Assembly: GCA_027488155.1 (NCBI GenBank)
Contig: JAIYCE010000037.1
Location: 51,740-115,739, forward strand
Direction: 5' to 3'
DNA from: Hyphomicrobiales bacterium
GTDB lineage: Bacteria; Pseudomonadota; Alphaproteobacteria; Rhizobiales; Beijerinckiaceae
DNA length: 64,000 nt
Shown here: in pieces, positions 44,584-53,900 of the stretch
Numbering within the stretch: position 1 is the first letter of the stretch
How the letters are laid out: each line of letters starts with the position of its first letter
The notes under the pieces: model-generated
Seen by the model: the letters and a program-made list of their open reading frames with translations, nothing else
The model's database searches: none
Told to the model about the DNA's origin: nothing
Program-made: the position numbers and the translations under genes

Positions 44584-45372
44584 ATGTCCAACTATGACCG
44601 CAACGCCTACGCCCAGTTTGGCGGGGTCTCCCGTGCCGGGACAGCCGAGTACGATCTCGGCCTCCGGTCCTACATGCTGGGCATCTACAACTACATGACG
44701 CTGGCGCTCGCTGTGTCGGCGATGGTCGCTTGGGGCGTTGCCATGATGGCCGTCACCAACGATCCGTCGGCCGCAGCTGCCAAGTTCGGCGCGAATACCT
44801 ACCTCACCTCCTTCGGCTACGCGATCTTCGCAAGCCCGCTGAAATGGGTGGTGATGCTGGCTCCGCTGGCTTTCGTGTTCTTCCTGTCGTTCCGCTTCGA
44901 CCGGATGAGCCAGAGCGCACTCTTCGGCACCTTCCTCGCCTTCGCGGCGACGATGGGTCTGTCGATGGGTTCGATCTTCCTCGTCTACACGACGGCGAGC
45001 ATCGTTCAGGCGCTCTTCATCACGACGGCGGCGTTCGGCGCGCTCTCGCTCTATGGCTACACCACAAAGCGTAGCCTGTCGGCGATGGGCTCGTTCCTGA
45101 TCATGGGCCTGTTCGGCGTCATTCTCGCCGGCTTGGCGAACCTGTTCTTCCAGTCGAGCGTTTTCCAGCTCGCGATCAACGTTGTCGCGATCCTGATCTT
45201 CGCGGGTCTCACCGCGTGGGATACGCAGCGCCTGAAGGAAGAATATGATGTCGTCGCTGGCGATGCCGCGTTGATGCAGAAAGCTTCGGTGATGGGCGCG
45301 CTGTCGCTCTACCTGAACTTCATCAACATGTTCCAGCTGATCCTGTCCTTCGTGGGCAACCGCAACGAGTAA
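44584..45372 (+). CDS. Bax inhibitor-1/YccA family membrane protein
   Basis: 262 residues from the ATG at 44584 (MSNYDRNAYAQFGG), with GAGAGG upstream. Seven membrane helices are visible, and the family motifs ...TKRSLSAMGSFLIMG and the C-terminal GALSLYLNFINMFQLIL fit. Members include YbhL/YccA, which interact with FtsH, and a Ca2+/H+-leak function is described for a Bacillus homologue. The specific role here is unknown. It is expressed on its own, followed by an intrinsic terminator. Confidence 0.93.
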   Translation: MSNYDRNAYAQFGGVSRAGTAEYDLGLRSYMLGIYNYMTLALAVSAMVAWGVAMMAVTNDPSAAAAKFGANTYLTSFGYAIFASPLKWVVMLAPLAFVFFLSFRFDRMSQSALFGTFLAFAATMGLSMGSIFLVYTTASIVQALFITTAAFGALSLYGYTTKRSLSAMGSFLIMGLFGVILAGLANLFFQSSVFQLAINVVAILIFAGLTAWDTQRLKEEYDVVAGDAALMQKASVMGALSLYLNFINMFQLILSFVGNRNE

Positions 45373-45393
45373 TCCTCGCTGCATCGAAATAAG

Positions 45394-45422
45394 AAAAGGC
45401 CGCGGGCAACCGCGGCCTTTTT
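45394..45422 (+). terminator. Terminator after the Bax-inhibitor-like gene
   Basis: AAAAGGCCGCGG and CCGCGGCCTTTT form a perfect 12-bp stem with a GCAA tetraloop and a T run. It starts about 20 bases after the stop codon. Confidence 0.92.
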
Positions 45423-45475
45423 CATTTTCATGAACTGTTTTCTCGAATGGTGTCCTTGTAGCGTTTTTGCCCCTG

Positions 45476-45961
45476 TCACAGAGCACGCCCGAGAAACACT
45501 GTGCCGTCGACTGGCGTATCGTAATAAGGCGTGATCGGCATGAAGCCGAGCTTGGCGTAAAGCCGATGCGCTTCGATCATGCTGGGCAGCGTGTCGAGCG
45601 CGATCGTCCGATACCCCGCCTGCCGCGCCTGCGCCATCAAGGCTTCGACAATGGCGATGCCGAGCCCGAGCCCGCGCGCAGAAGGCGCGATATAGACCCG
45701 CTTCATCTCGCAGCCCTCGCCCGCCTTCATGGCGCGGAAAGCTCCGCAGCCCAGCGGTGAGCCGTCCGGCGCACGCGCCAGCAGCAACAGACCCTGCGGC
45801 GGCACATAAGCCCCCGGCAACCCCGCCAATTCATCCTCGAACCCCTGATAGCCGAGATCGACCGGCAAAGAGGCGGCATAGGCGCGAAACAAGACCCGAA
45901 TTGCATCAAGATCGGCAGGAGAATGGGCGGGCGCAAGCGTGAAGGTGGAACCATAAACCAT
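45476..45961 (-). CDS. GNAT-family N-acetyltransferase
   Basis: 161 residues. GNAT motif A in MKRVYIAPSARGLGLGIAIVEALM (R-G-L-G-L-G acetyl-CoA loop) and motif B in LDTLPSMIEAHRLYAKLGF. The acceptor is unknown. It is divergent from the Pat-like acetyltransferase that follows; the two share about 110 bases of regulatory DNA. Confidence 0.87.
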   Translation of the reverse strand: MVYGSTFTLAPAHSPADLDAIRVLFRAYAASLPVDLGYQGFEDELAGLPGAYVPPQGLLLLARAPDGSPLGCGAFRAMKAGEGCEMKRVYIAPSARGLGLGIAIVEALMAQARQAGYRTIALDTLPSMIEAHRLYAKLGFMPITPYYDTPVDGTVFLGRAL

Positions 45962-46069
45962 ACCTATTGATTGCGAGGCTGTAGCCCGGGGTCAATGGCA
46001 ATGGCGATTGCAATGGCGATAAGCCGCTCCGCTTGCCTTTCGCCCCTGCTTCCCGGAAAACCCCCGGCC

Positions 46070-46594
46070 ATGACAGTTCTGATCCGCCCCGCCCACGATG
46101 AAGACATGGACGCGATCACCGCGATCTATGCCGATGCCGTGCTGAATGGCACCGCCTCCTTCGAAATCGAACCGCCCAACCTTGCGGAGATGAGCGCGCG
46201 GCGTGCCGCCCTGATCGAGAAGGGCTTTCCCTATCTCGTGGCCGAACGCGCCGACCGCATTCTCGGCTACGCCTATGCCGGCGCTTATCGCCCGCGCCCG
46301 GCCTATGCGTTCACCGTCGAAGATTCGATCTATGTCGCGCCCGACGCGCAGCGTTCAGGCGCGGGTCGCGCTTTGCTCGCGAAACTCATCAGCGTCTGCG
46401 AGGGCAAAGGCTTTCGCCAAATGGTGGCCGTGATCGGCGATTCTCTGTCAGCGCCATCGATTGGCCTGCATCAGCATATGGGCTTCGTCCATGTCGGCAC
46501 GGTGCGTAATGTCGGCTTCAAAAAAGGTCGCTGGCTCGATCAAGTGATTATGCAGAAAAGTTTGGGCGCAGGCGCGACGCACGCGCCGGTTTGA
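46070..46594 (+). CDS. Phosphinothricin/methionine-sulfone N-acetyltransferase-like (Pat/YncA family)
   Basis: 174 residues from the ATG at 46070. It matches the Pat family: IRPAHDEDMDAITAIYADAVLNGTASFE start, then YAYAGAYRPRPAYAFTVEDSIYVAPDAQRSGAGRALLAKLI and the end GFKKGRWLDQVIMQK. Members acetylate phosphinothricin, methionine sulfoximine/sulfone or other amino acids. The actual substrate is uncertain. Its stop is 2 bases before the first direct repeat bounding the DUF3800 insertion. Confidence 0.9.
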   Translation: MTVLIRPAHDEDMDAITAIYADAVLNGTASFEIEPPNLAEMSARRAALIEKGFPYLVAERADRILGYAYAGAYRPRPAYAFTVEDSIYVAPDAQRSGAGRALLAKLISVCEGKGFRQMVAVIGDSLSAPSIGLHQHMGFVHVGTVRNVGFKKGRWLDQVIMQKSLGAGATHAPV

Positions 46595-46596
46595 TC

Positions 46597-46613
46597 ACAC
46601 CACAGCCAGTTTC
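46597..46613 (+). repeat. Direct repeat, left copy, bounding the DUF3800 insertion
   Basis: ACACCACAGCCAGTTTC, matching 47491-47507 at 16 of 17 positions in the same orientation. The right copy is the 3' end of the DUF2794 coding region. It looks like an integration-site duplication. Confidence 0.65.
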
Positions 46614-46697
46614 GTTCTTTGCCAATTAGAATAATTTGGGTAAACTATTTTTTTAACGATGTTGTGCAAACGTTTGCATTTATTTTGCGGATCGAAC

Positions 46698-47363
46698 ATG
46701 AATCGAAGGCTTTTTGTCTTTGCCGATGAGGCAGGTTGCTTCACATTTTCTAGGAAGCAGAACGTTTCACGACATTTTGTTATTTGTACGGTGGCCTTAG
46801 AGAATTGCGATGTTGGGTCAAAGCTTTTGAACCTACGTCGCCAGATGGCTTGGGATGGATTTGAAATAGGCCCCTATTTTCATGCCTCAACCGATCGCCA
46901 AAATGTCAGAAATTTAGTCTTCGATCTGATCGAAAAAGAGAAAATCTCAGTTCAAGCAACAATTCTCGAAAAGTCAAAAGCGCAGCCGCACGTTCGCGTA
47001 TCGCAAGAAATATTCTACAAATATGGTTGGTATTATCATTTTCGGAATACAGCTAAACGCTATTTTTCCGATTGTGATGAACTGCATCTCACAATCGCTT
47101 CTCTGGGAACAAAACAGAAGAAAACCGCTTTCGAAGACATAGTTAGAGGCGTTACCGCTCAAAAAAAGACTGTCAAGAAGATACAGAATAGTTTTTGGCC
47201 ATCTCAATCCGACCCTTGTTTATGGATAGCTGATTATTGCACGTGGGCAATTTTCAGAAAATATGAAAGCGAAGGTCGCGATTTGCGGTCCTATGCGAAA
47301 ATAGCCTCAAAAATCGATTATGAATTCAACCTCTGGGCGCATGGCACAATTCACTACTACTAA
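46698..47363 (+). CDS. DUF3800 protein (RNase-H-like fold) in an AT-rich insertion
   Basis: 221 residues from the ATG at 46698; an in-frame ATG at 46659 is an alternative. The start RRLFVFADEAGCFTF with Asp/Glu pair, the RHFVICTVAL strand and the late SDPCLWIADYCTWAIFRKYE are the DUF3800 pattern, a family related to RNase-H-like nucleases and found on mobile elements and near defence genes. Base composition is clearly AT-richer than the surroundings and codon use differs, pointing to transfer. It lies alone between direct repeats at 46597 and 47491. Function unknown. Confidence 0.8.
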   Translation: MNRRLFVFADEAGCFTFSRKQNVSRHFVICTVALENCDVGSKLLNLRRQMAWDGFEIGPYFHASTDRQNVRNLVFDLIEKEKISVQATILEKSKAQPHVRVSQEIFYKYGWYYHFRNTAKRYFSDCDELHLTIASLGTKQKKTAFEDIVRGVTAQKKTVKKIQNSFWPSQSDPCLWIADYCTWAIFRKYESEGRDLRSYAKIASKIDYEFNLWAHGTIHYY

Positions 47364-47488
47364 AAGTGAAGAGCGACCGCATCCCCACCTATCTCTTTCG
47401 AGAAGTGCCCCATGGGCCCTTATTGGTGGGTGCCAGTCGCTCAGTAACGAGAAGAGAATATATTACGAAACGTAAGAAATCAACTCGG

Positions 47489-47890
47489 TTACACCACAGC
47501 CAGCTTCACCGGCTTGTCCAGCACTTGCAGCACGCGCGCGAGCTCGTGTCCGCGTTTGAGGATCAAACCCGTGACGGCGATAACCGCATAGGTGCCCTGT
47601 TTGCGGGCGAGTTTGGGATTTTTCTCGATCCGGTAGAGCGGATGCTCGTTGGAACGGCGATAGACCGAGAACACTGCCTTCTCTTTGCTGAAATCCATCG
47701 CGTAATCGCGCCATTCGCCCGAAGCGACCATGCGACCATAAAGATTGAAAATCTCACGCAGCTCGTGCCGGTCGAAAGCGACTGTGGAGGGGATCGCTAC
47801 GGCGTTAGGCGATGATGGCTGGATCGGCACGGGAGCGGCCTGAATCGGCTTCAAACCGGGCAGCTCTGTCACGCTCTCACTCTTGTTCAT
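47489..47890 (-). CDS. DUF2794 protein
   Basis: 133 residues from the ATG at 47890, which has GGAG at good spacing; an in-frame start further upstream is unlikely. After a Pro-rich N-terminus comes the DUF2794 core: FDRHELREIFNLYGRMVASGEWRDYAMDFSKEKAVFSVYRR, then PLYRIEKNPKLARKQGTYAV. The family is confined mostly to alphaproteobacteria and its function is unknown. Its 3' end carries the right copy of the direct repeat that bounds the DUF3800 gene. Confidence 0.9.
   Translation of the reverse strand: MNKSESVTELPGLKPIQAAPVPIQPSSPNAVAIPSTVAFDRHELREIFNLYGRMVASGEWRDYAMDFSKEKAVFSVYRRSNEHPLYRIEKNPKLARKQGTYAVIAVTGLILKRGHELARVLQVLDKPVKLAVV
47491..47507 (+). repeat. Direct repeat, right copy, inside the end of the DUF2794 gene
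   Basis: ACACCACAGCCAGCTTC, on the plus strand, corresponds to the last codons of the DUF2794 gene on the minus strand. It pairs with the copy at 46597-46613, about 0.9 kb away. Confidence 0.65.
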
Positions 47891-48143
47891 CGGGGCTCCG
47901 GGGTCGCACCGTTTATAACGGAATGATGACCCCCGTTGCTCGATGGGGCAAGCGCCAAGCGCCTGTGCCTCAACCATACCCCTGCTTTTTCACGATTTTG
48001 CCGCAAGCTGGCCCATGGGAGGCCTTGATCGGGGGCGATCTTGGCTGCGTTGCCTGAGGGTCCGGTCCGTCTAACGGATTTTTCAGCCCCCCAGCCCCCC
48101 GAAGGATGGTCCGGACCCGTCCCTCCAAATCAGCAACCCCTCC

Positions 48144-48172
48144 AAAGGGTCGGCGTCATGCCGGCCCTTTTT
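48144..48172 (+). terminator. Terminator-like hairpin upstream of htpG
   Basis: AAAGGGTCGGC, loop GTCAT, GCCGGCCCTTT (one mismatch) then a T run, reading on the plus strand. No plus-strand gene precedes it closely, so it may end a small RNA or stop read-through into htpG. Confidence 0.6.
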
Positions 48173-48198
48173 CTTGCGTCGCCACCACGTTGCAGCGA

Positions 48199-48229
48199 CC
48201 CTTGAAACTCGCTGTTCCGCTCGCGATAT
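48199..48229 (+). promoter_or_regulatory. Heat-shock (sigma-32-type) promoter of htpG
   Basis: CCCTTGAAA (48199-48207) matches the sigma-32 -35 element, followed after 14 bases by CGCGATAT (48222-48229), which matches the -10 element CCCCATNT at most positions. Transcription would start near 48236, about 30 bases before the htpG ATG. The location before a classic heat-shock gene supports it. Confidence 0.65.
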
Positions 48230-48265
48230 CCGTTGCGTCTCAACCTACAAGAAGACGGACCCCGC

Positions 48266-50143
48266 ATGACGGATACAACAATTGCCGAACGCCGCTCTTT
48301 TGATGCCGACGTTGCCCGCCTCCTCCATATGATGGTCCACTCGGTCTATTCCGACCGCGACGTGGCTTTGCGCGAACTGGTCGCCAATGGCGCCGACGCC
48401 TGCGAAAAACTCCGCACGCTCGCCCTGTCTAATCAATCGCTTTATGGCGACGACCCGCAGCTCGGCGTGACCGTCCGGATCGATCCCGATGCCAGCCGCC
48501 TGATTGTCGAGGACAATGGAATCGGTATGACGCGCGACGAGATGATCGATGCGCTCGGCACCATTGCCCGCTCCGGCACGCGACATTTTCTCGATGCCAA
48601 TGCCGAAACCGAAGCCGCCAAAAATCTGATCGGCCAGTTCGGCGTCGGCTTTTACGCCGCCTTCATGATTGCCGATCATGTCGATGTCACAAGCCGCAAG
48701 GCCGGAACGCAGGAAGCGTTCACCTGGTCGTCTGACGGCAAGGGCGAATTCACCGTCGAACCTGCCGGCGAGAATGCACCCGTGCGCGGCACGCGTGTGT
48801 CGCTCCACATCAATGCCGATGCCAAGAATTTTCTTGACCCTTTCCATGTCAGCCATGTCTTACGGAATTATGCGAGCGCTATTCCCGTTGCAGTGACGCT
48901 CATTCCGAAACCTGACGCAGAACCCGAAAAGATTGCCGATGGCGCGGTGATTTGGGCTAAGTCAAAATCCGAATTGGGCGAAGAAGATTATACATCCTTC
49001 TACCGCAGCCTCGCTTTCGGTTTCGACGACCCCGCCTTGACGCTGCATTGGCGCGCCGAGGGGCGTCACGAATATACGGTGTTAGCTTTCGTACCCGGCG
49101 CACGCCCGATGAATTTGTTTAACCCGGACCGTCAGGGCCGGATGAAACTCTATGTCCGGCGCATGTTCATCGCCGACGATGTCGCGCTTACACCCGGCTG
49201 GTTGCGCTTTGTGACGGGCATCGTCGACAGCGCCGATCTGCCGCTCAATCTCTCGCGCGAGATGATTCAGACGAGCCCTATTCTCGCCGCGATCAAGAAT
49301 GGCGTGACGAACCGCGTTCTCTCAGAGCTTGAGAAGACGGCGCAAAACGATGCGCCAAAGTACAAAGGTATCTGGGACAATTTCGGTCCCGTTCTCAAGG
49401 AAGGCCTTTATGAAGCGCCCGAGAAACGCGACCAACTCTTTGAGCTATGCCGTTTCGCGACCTCGACCCATCCCGAAGGGGATCGTACGCTGAAGGATTA
49501 CATCGCAGCATTGCGGCCTAATCAAACAGCGATTTATTTTCTCGTCGGCGACGATCTCGAGCGGTTGAAAAAGAGCCCGCATCTCGAAGGGTTCCGTGCG
49601 CGCGGCATTGAAGTGCTTCTCCTTCCCGATCCGGTCGACGCCTTCTGGGTCAATACGGCGGTCGGCTACGAAGGCAAACCATTTAAATCCATTACGCAAG
49701 GTGCGGCCGACATTGACGGCGTGCCATTGGCGGAAGGCGAAGCTGCATCAACCGAAGTCGATGCACAGACAGCCACACTGTTTGCCCATTTCAAGGATGT
49801 GCTGGCAAGCGAAGCAGCGGACGTGCGCGGTTCGACACGTCTGGCGTCAAGCCTTGCCTGTCTCGTCGCTGGCACCAGTGGCCCCGACCGGCGGCTTGAA
49901 AAAATCCTCGCTTCGCACGGCCAATTACCGGAAGCCGCAAAGCCCGTGCTTGAAATCAATCCGGGTCACCCGCTCGTGGCGCAGCTGGCGAAGCGCTTCG
50001 TTGCCAATGAGGATCGCCCATTGATCGACGATGCAGCGCATATCATTTTCGATACCGCGCGTGCCTCCGACGGAGAAGCACCGAAAGATCCGTCCGATTT
50101 TGCGGCGCGCCTCGGCCGCATCATGGAAAAGGCCTTCTCTTGA
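48266..50143 (+). CDS. htpG: Hsp90-family chaperone HtpG
   Basis: 625 residues from the ATG at 48266. ATP-binding GHKL domain with RELVANGADACEKL, EDNGIGM and GQFGVGFYAAFM; the middle domain carries LYVRRMFI and SREMIQTSP; a C-terminal dimer domain follows. It helps fold and protect proteins under stress. A sigma-32-like promoter lies upstream and a terminator downstream. Confidence 0.97.
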   Translation: MTDTTIAERRSFDADVARLLHMMVHSVYSDRDVALRELVANGADACEKLRTLALSNQSLYGDDPQLGVTVRIDPDASRLIVEDNGIGMTRDEMIDALGTIARSGTRHFLDANAETEAAKNLIGQFGVGFYAAFMIADHVDVTSRKAGTQEAFTWSSDGKGEFTVEPAGENAPVRGTRVSLHINADAKNFLDPFHVSHVLRNYASAIPVAVTLIPKPDAEPEKIADGAVIWAKSKSELGEEDYTSFYRSLAFGFDDPALTLHWRAEGRHEYTVLAFVPGARPMNLFNPDRQGRMKLYVRRMFIADDVALTPGWLRFVTGIVDSADLPLNLSREMIQTSPILAAIKNGVTNRVLSELEKTAQNDAPKYKGIWDNFGPVLKEGLYEAPEKRDQLFELCRFATSTHPEGDRTLKDYIAALRPNQTAIYFLVGDDLERLKKSPHLEGFRARGIEVLLLPDPVDAFWVNTAVGYEGKPFKSITQGAADIDGVPLAEGEAASTEVDAQTATLFAHFKDVLASEAADVRGSTRLASSLACLVAGTSGPDRRLEKILASHGQLPEAAKPVLEINPGHPLVAQLAKRFVANEDRPLIDDAAHIIFDTARASDGEAPKDPSDFAARLGRIMEKAFS

Positions 50144-50150
50144 AGCAATA

Positions 50151-50175
50151 AAGCCGCCCCAAAGGGCGGCTTTTT
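50151..50175. terminator. Terminator between htpG and the AhpD-like gene
   Basis: AAGCCGCCC and GGGCGGCTT make a perfect 9-bp stem with a CAAA loop and a T run on the plus strand. It lies between convergent genes and may act on both. Confidence 0.85.
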
Positions 50176-50178
50176 GAT

Positions 50179-50850
50179 TTAGCGTCCGTCGCGGTGATAT
50201 TCGACATTGGGCCGCATATCGAGCGCGGATGAAAGGCGGTTCGACATGTTGAAGAAGGCTGCCACGGCAGCGATATCCCATATGTCGCGCTCGGAAAAAC
50301 CGGCTTTGCGCAACGCCTCGCGATCGTCCTCGACGATTTCGGACGAAGCCCGCGTCATTTTGGTGGCGAAGATCAGCATGGCCTTATGACGTTTTGAGAG
50401 TTTCGCGGCGCGCCAATTCATCACCAATAATTCGCCCAGCACTGGATCGCCCGAAAGCACGCGCACCGCGGCCCCATGCGAGGCGAGACAGTAGAAACAC
50501 CGGTTCTCGGCTGAAACCGCCACCGCAATCATCTCACGCTCGAGCTTGGACAGGCCCGAAGGGGCCAGCATGAGATCGTTATACATGCCCGCAAAGGCTG
50601 CGAGCTTTGCCATATCGTGGGAATAGGCGAGCAACACGTTGGGGACGTAACCGATCTTTTCACGGCACTTCTCGAAATAGGCCGCGATTTCTGGCGTCAG
50701 CTCAGCCTGCGGTAAAGAGAGCGCCATCACCGGCGGCGGCCCATCTTGGCGCGTCGGCATCTCACCCGCCTGTTGGCCCGGGGGCTTTGACTTATCCTTC
50801 ACTTTCTTTGCCGATTCTCTAATCGCCACTTTGGCTTTTGCTTTGGCCAT
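50179..50850 (-). CDS. AhpD-like/carboxymuconolactone-decarboxylase-family peroxidase-related enzyme
   Basis: 223 residues. A Lys-rich start (MAKAKAKVAIRESAKKVKDK) precedes the helical AhpD fold. The redox motif ENRCFYCLASHGAAV gives the CxxC plus His pattern typical of peroxidase-related members. They are thought to reduce peroxides with a dithiol partner. The Lys-rich tail is unusual for the family and may bind nucleic acid or membrane. It converges with htpG. Confidence 0.85.
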   Translation of the reverse strand: MAKAKAKVAIRESAKKVKDKSKPPGQQAGEMPTRQDGPPPVMALSLPQAELTPEIAAYFEKCREKIGYVPNVLLAYSHDMAKLAAFAGMYNDLMLAPSGLSKLEREMIAVAVSAENRCFYCLASHGAAVRVLSGDPVLGELLVMNWRAAKLSKRHKAMLIFATKMTRASSEIVEDDREALRKAGFSERDIWDIAAVAAFFNMSNRLSSALDMRPNVEYHRDGR

Positions 50851-50923
50851 GGTCGTCTCCCTGTCGTTCTTGGGGAATAGAGTGAGGCTCTGGCTTTCAT
50901 CTGGGAAGCCTGTAATTTGACGG

Positions 50924-53900
50924 ATGAATATGACGGGGATTGGCTGGATGCGACAGGAACCGGAGCATACTGCACTGCAAGAGGCGGCGCGTCTTATTCA
51001 GGATACAAGCGACGCCCCCGCCGATCTGGTCAGTCTGGCTCTGGCCCGGCTGACGCCCGATGATCTACGCCTGTTTGATGGCGAAAGTTTTGCCATCATT
51101 GCCGAAGGCGCTTGGCAAGCGCTGAAGGAGCGGCGCACGGGCGGCCATACGACACTCCGCCTCGACGACCGGCAATTGCGGATGGCCGGGCGCGTGCGCG
51201 ACGTAACGCTGCTTCAGATCGTCAACGACAACAAACCCTTTCTTCTCGATTCGACACTCGCAGAACTTGAAGCGGGTGGGCGGGAACCGCTCTTCGTGAT
51301 CCATCCCATTCTGGGCGTGGAACGGGGTCCCGATGGCGCCTTTATCCGGCTCGCCGCAGAAAGCGTGGGCGTTCCGGGAACGAAGCGTGAGAGCATGATC
51401 GAGATCGTGCTCGACCGGCTCGACGATCCGGGCCAGCGCGCCGACCTTATCCGCTCGTTGGAGCGCGTGTTTGGGGCGGTCAATGCCGCCGTACGCGATT
51501 GGAGCGCAATGCGCACCCGCATTGCCGAGGCGGTGCGCGCATGGCGCGACGATCTGCCGCCAATCGAACCGGGTGAACTCGCCGAAGCCGAAGCGTTTCT
51601 CGACTGGATGTTAGCCGACCATTTCACCATTCTCGGCCTGCGTGAGTATCGCATCCCATCGGGCGATGTCGCTGCCGATCCCGTTGAGGGCACAGGTCTC
51701 GGCATCCTCGCCGACCCTGCCCTCAACGTCTTGCGCAAGGGCCGTGAGCTTGTCGCCATCACACCGGAAGTGCGAACATTTCTGGCCGAACCCGTACCGC
51801 TCATCATTGCAAAAGCGAGCGTAAAATCACTCGTCCATCGCCGCGTCCATATGGATTATGTCGGCGTCAAATTATTTGCGAGCGATGGCGCGGTGATCGG
51901 CGAGCTGCGCGTTATCGGGCTTTTCACCTCATCCGCCTATACGGACACGGTGGATGAAATCCCAGTGATCCGCCGTAAAGCGGCCCATGTGATCCGCGAT
52001 GCAGGTGCCGATCGCGCCAGCTATTCCGGCCGCGCTCTGCGTAATATTCTCGAATTTTATCCGCGCGATGAATTGTTCCAGATTGACGTGCCGACGTTGA
52101 GCGCTTTCTCGCAGGACATCATGTCGCTCTACGAGCGCCCGCGTGTGATGGCTCTGCCGCGTGTTGACCGTTTCGATCGTTTCGTGTCGATCCTTGTTTT
52201 CATCCTTAAGGATCATGACGATACGCGCATTCGCGAAAAGATCGCGGCGATGCTGGCGCGCCTCTATCAAGGCCGCGTATCGGCCGTCCATCCTGCCTAT
52301 CCTGAAGGCCCTCTTGCACGCATCCACATCATCATTGGCCGCGACGAAGGGACAACACCCGATATTGCACGCCAACAGATTGAAGAAGCTATCACGTCGA
52401 TCGTACGGAGTTGGGCCGATTCACTGCGTATCGAATTGGATCGACAATATCCGGGCTCAAAAGCGCGCGCACTATCCCAACGTTGGGGCCATGCCTTCTC
52501 CATGGCCTATCGCGAAGCGTTCGGTGCCGAACATGCCGTCGCGGATATCGCCATTCTCGAACAGTTGAGCGACAACCACCCACGCGCGGCCCGCTTCGAG
52601 CGCCGCGAAGGTGATGCGCCCGCGCGTGCCAATCTGCAAGTTTATGTGCGTGGCGAGGCGCTACCCCTTTCCGAACGCGTTCCTCCGCTCGAAGCCATGG
52701 GCTTTCGCGTGATGAGCGAACGGACCTATCGCATTCTGCCCGATGGAGAACGTGGCGTTCGCATCTGGCTACATGATATGTCGCTCGAACGCGCCAGCAA
52801 TGGCGCCATCGACGTGAAAAGCCTGAAACCCAAAATTGAATCGATGCTCTCTGCGCTTGGTACAGGGCAAGCTGAGAGTGACCGCTTCAACGCCTTGACG
52901 CTCGAAGCCAGTCTTGGCTGGCGCGAGATTGCGGCCTTACGGACGCTCTCGCGCTATCTGCAACAGGCCCGCGTGCCTTTCAGCCAGGATTACATGGCAG
53001 CCACTCTGGCCACACACCCGCATATAGCAAAATTGCTTGTGGCGCTGTTCCATGCCCGCTTCGATCCGCGCAACAGCGATGCCTCGCGCTCTGAACGGCA
53101 GATCGCAATCCGTGCTGAGCTTGAAGCCGCGCTCGAAGACATCACGAGCCTCGACGAAGACCGCATCATTCGTCGTTTCATTAATCTCATCGAAGCAGCG
53201 CTACGCACCAATTTCTATCAATTAGCGGCGGATGGCCAGCCTCATCCAGCCATCGCGTTCAAATTCGATTCCGGTAAGATCGACAATCTGCCATTGCCGC
53301 GTCCTCATGTCGAAATATTCGTGCACTCACCGCGCGTGGAAGGCGTGCATCTGCGCTTTGGTTTTGTGGCGCGCGGCGGTTTGCGCTGGTCCGACCGGCA
53401 ACAGGATTTCCGCACAGAAGTGTTGGGTCTTGTGAAAGCGCAGCAAGTAAAAAATGCCGTGATTGTGCCTGCCGGGGCGAAAGGCGGTTTTTACCCGAAG
53501 AAATTACCGCCGGCCTCCGATCGCCAGGCCTTTATGGAGGAAGGCATCGCTGCCTACAAACTTTTCGTTGGCACCATGCTCGACCTCACCGACAATATTA
53601 TCAGCGGTGTGATCGTGCCGCCGGCCGATACGGTGCGTCATGATGGAGACGATCCTTATCTTGTCGTTGCAGCGGACAAGGGCACCGCCACTTTTTCCGA
53701 TATTGCGAACGCGCTATCGCAAGAGCACGGATTCTGGCTTGACGATGCCTTTGCTTCCGGCGGCTCGCAAGGTTATGACCACAAGAAAATGGGCATCACC
53801 GCACGCGGTGCATGGGAAGCGGTGAAACGCCATTTCCGTGAGATGGATCGCGACATTCAGACATCGTCCTTTACGGTCTGCGGCGTCGGCGACATGTCGG

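Larger units (their letters stand above)
47891..48265. other. 375-base intergenic region before htpG
   Basis: Non-coding region between divergent DUF2794 and htpG genes. It holds a long-range pairing GGGTCCGG (48058-48065) with CCGGACCC (48111-48118), an inner TCCGT-CTA-ACGGA hairpin followed by Ts, a terminator-like hairpin at 48144-48172, and a heat-shock-type promoter at 48199-48229. The first part contains no recognised gene; a small RNA is possible. Confidence 0.5.
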
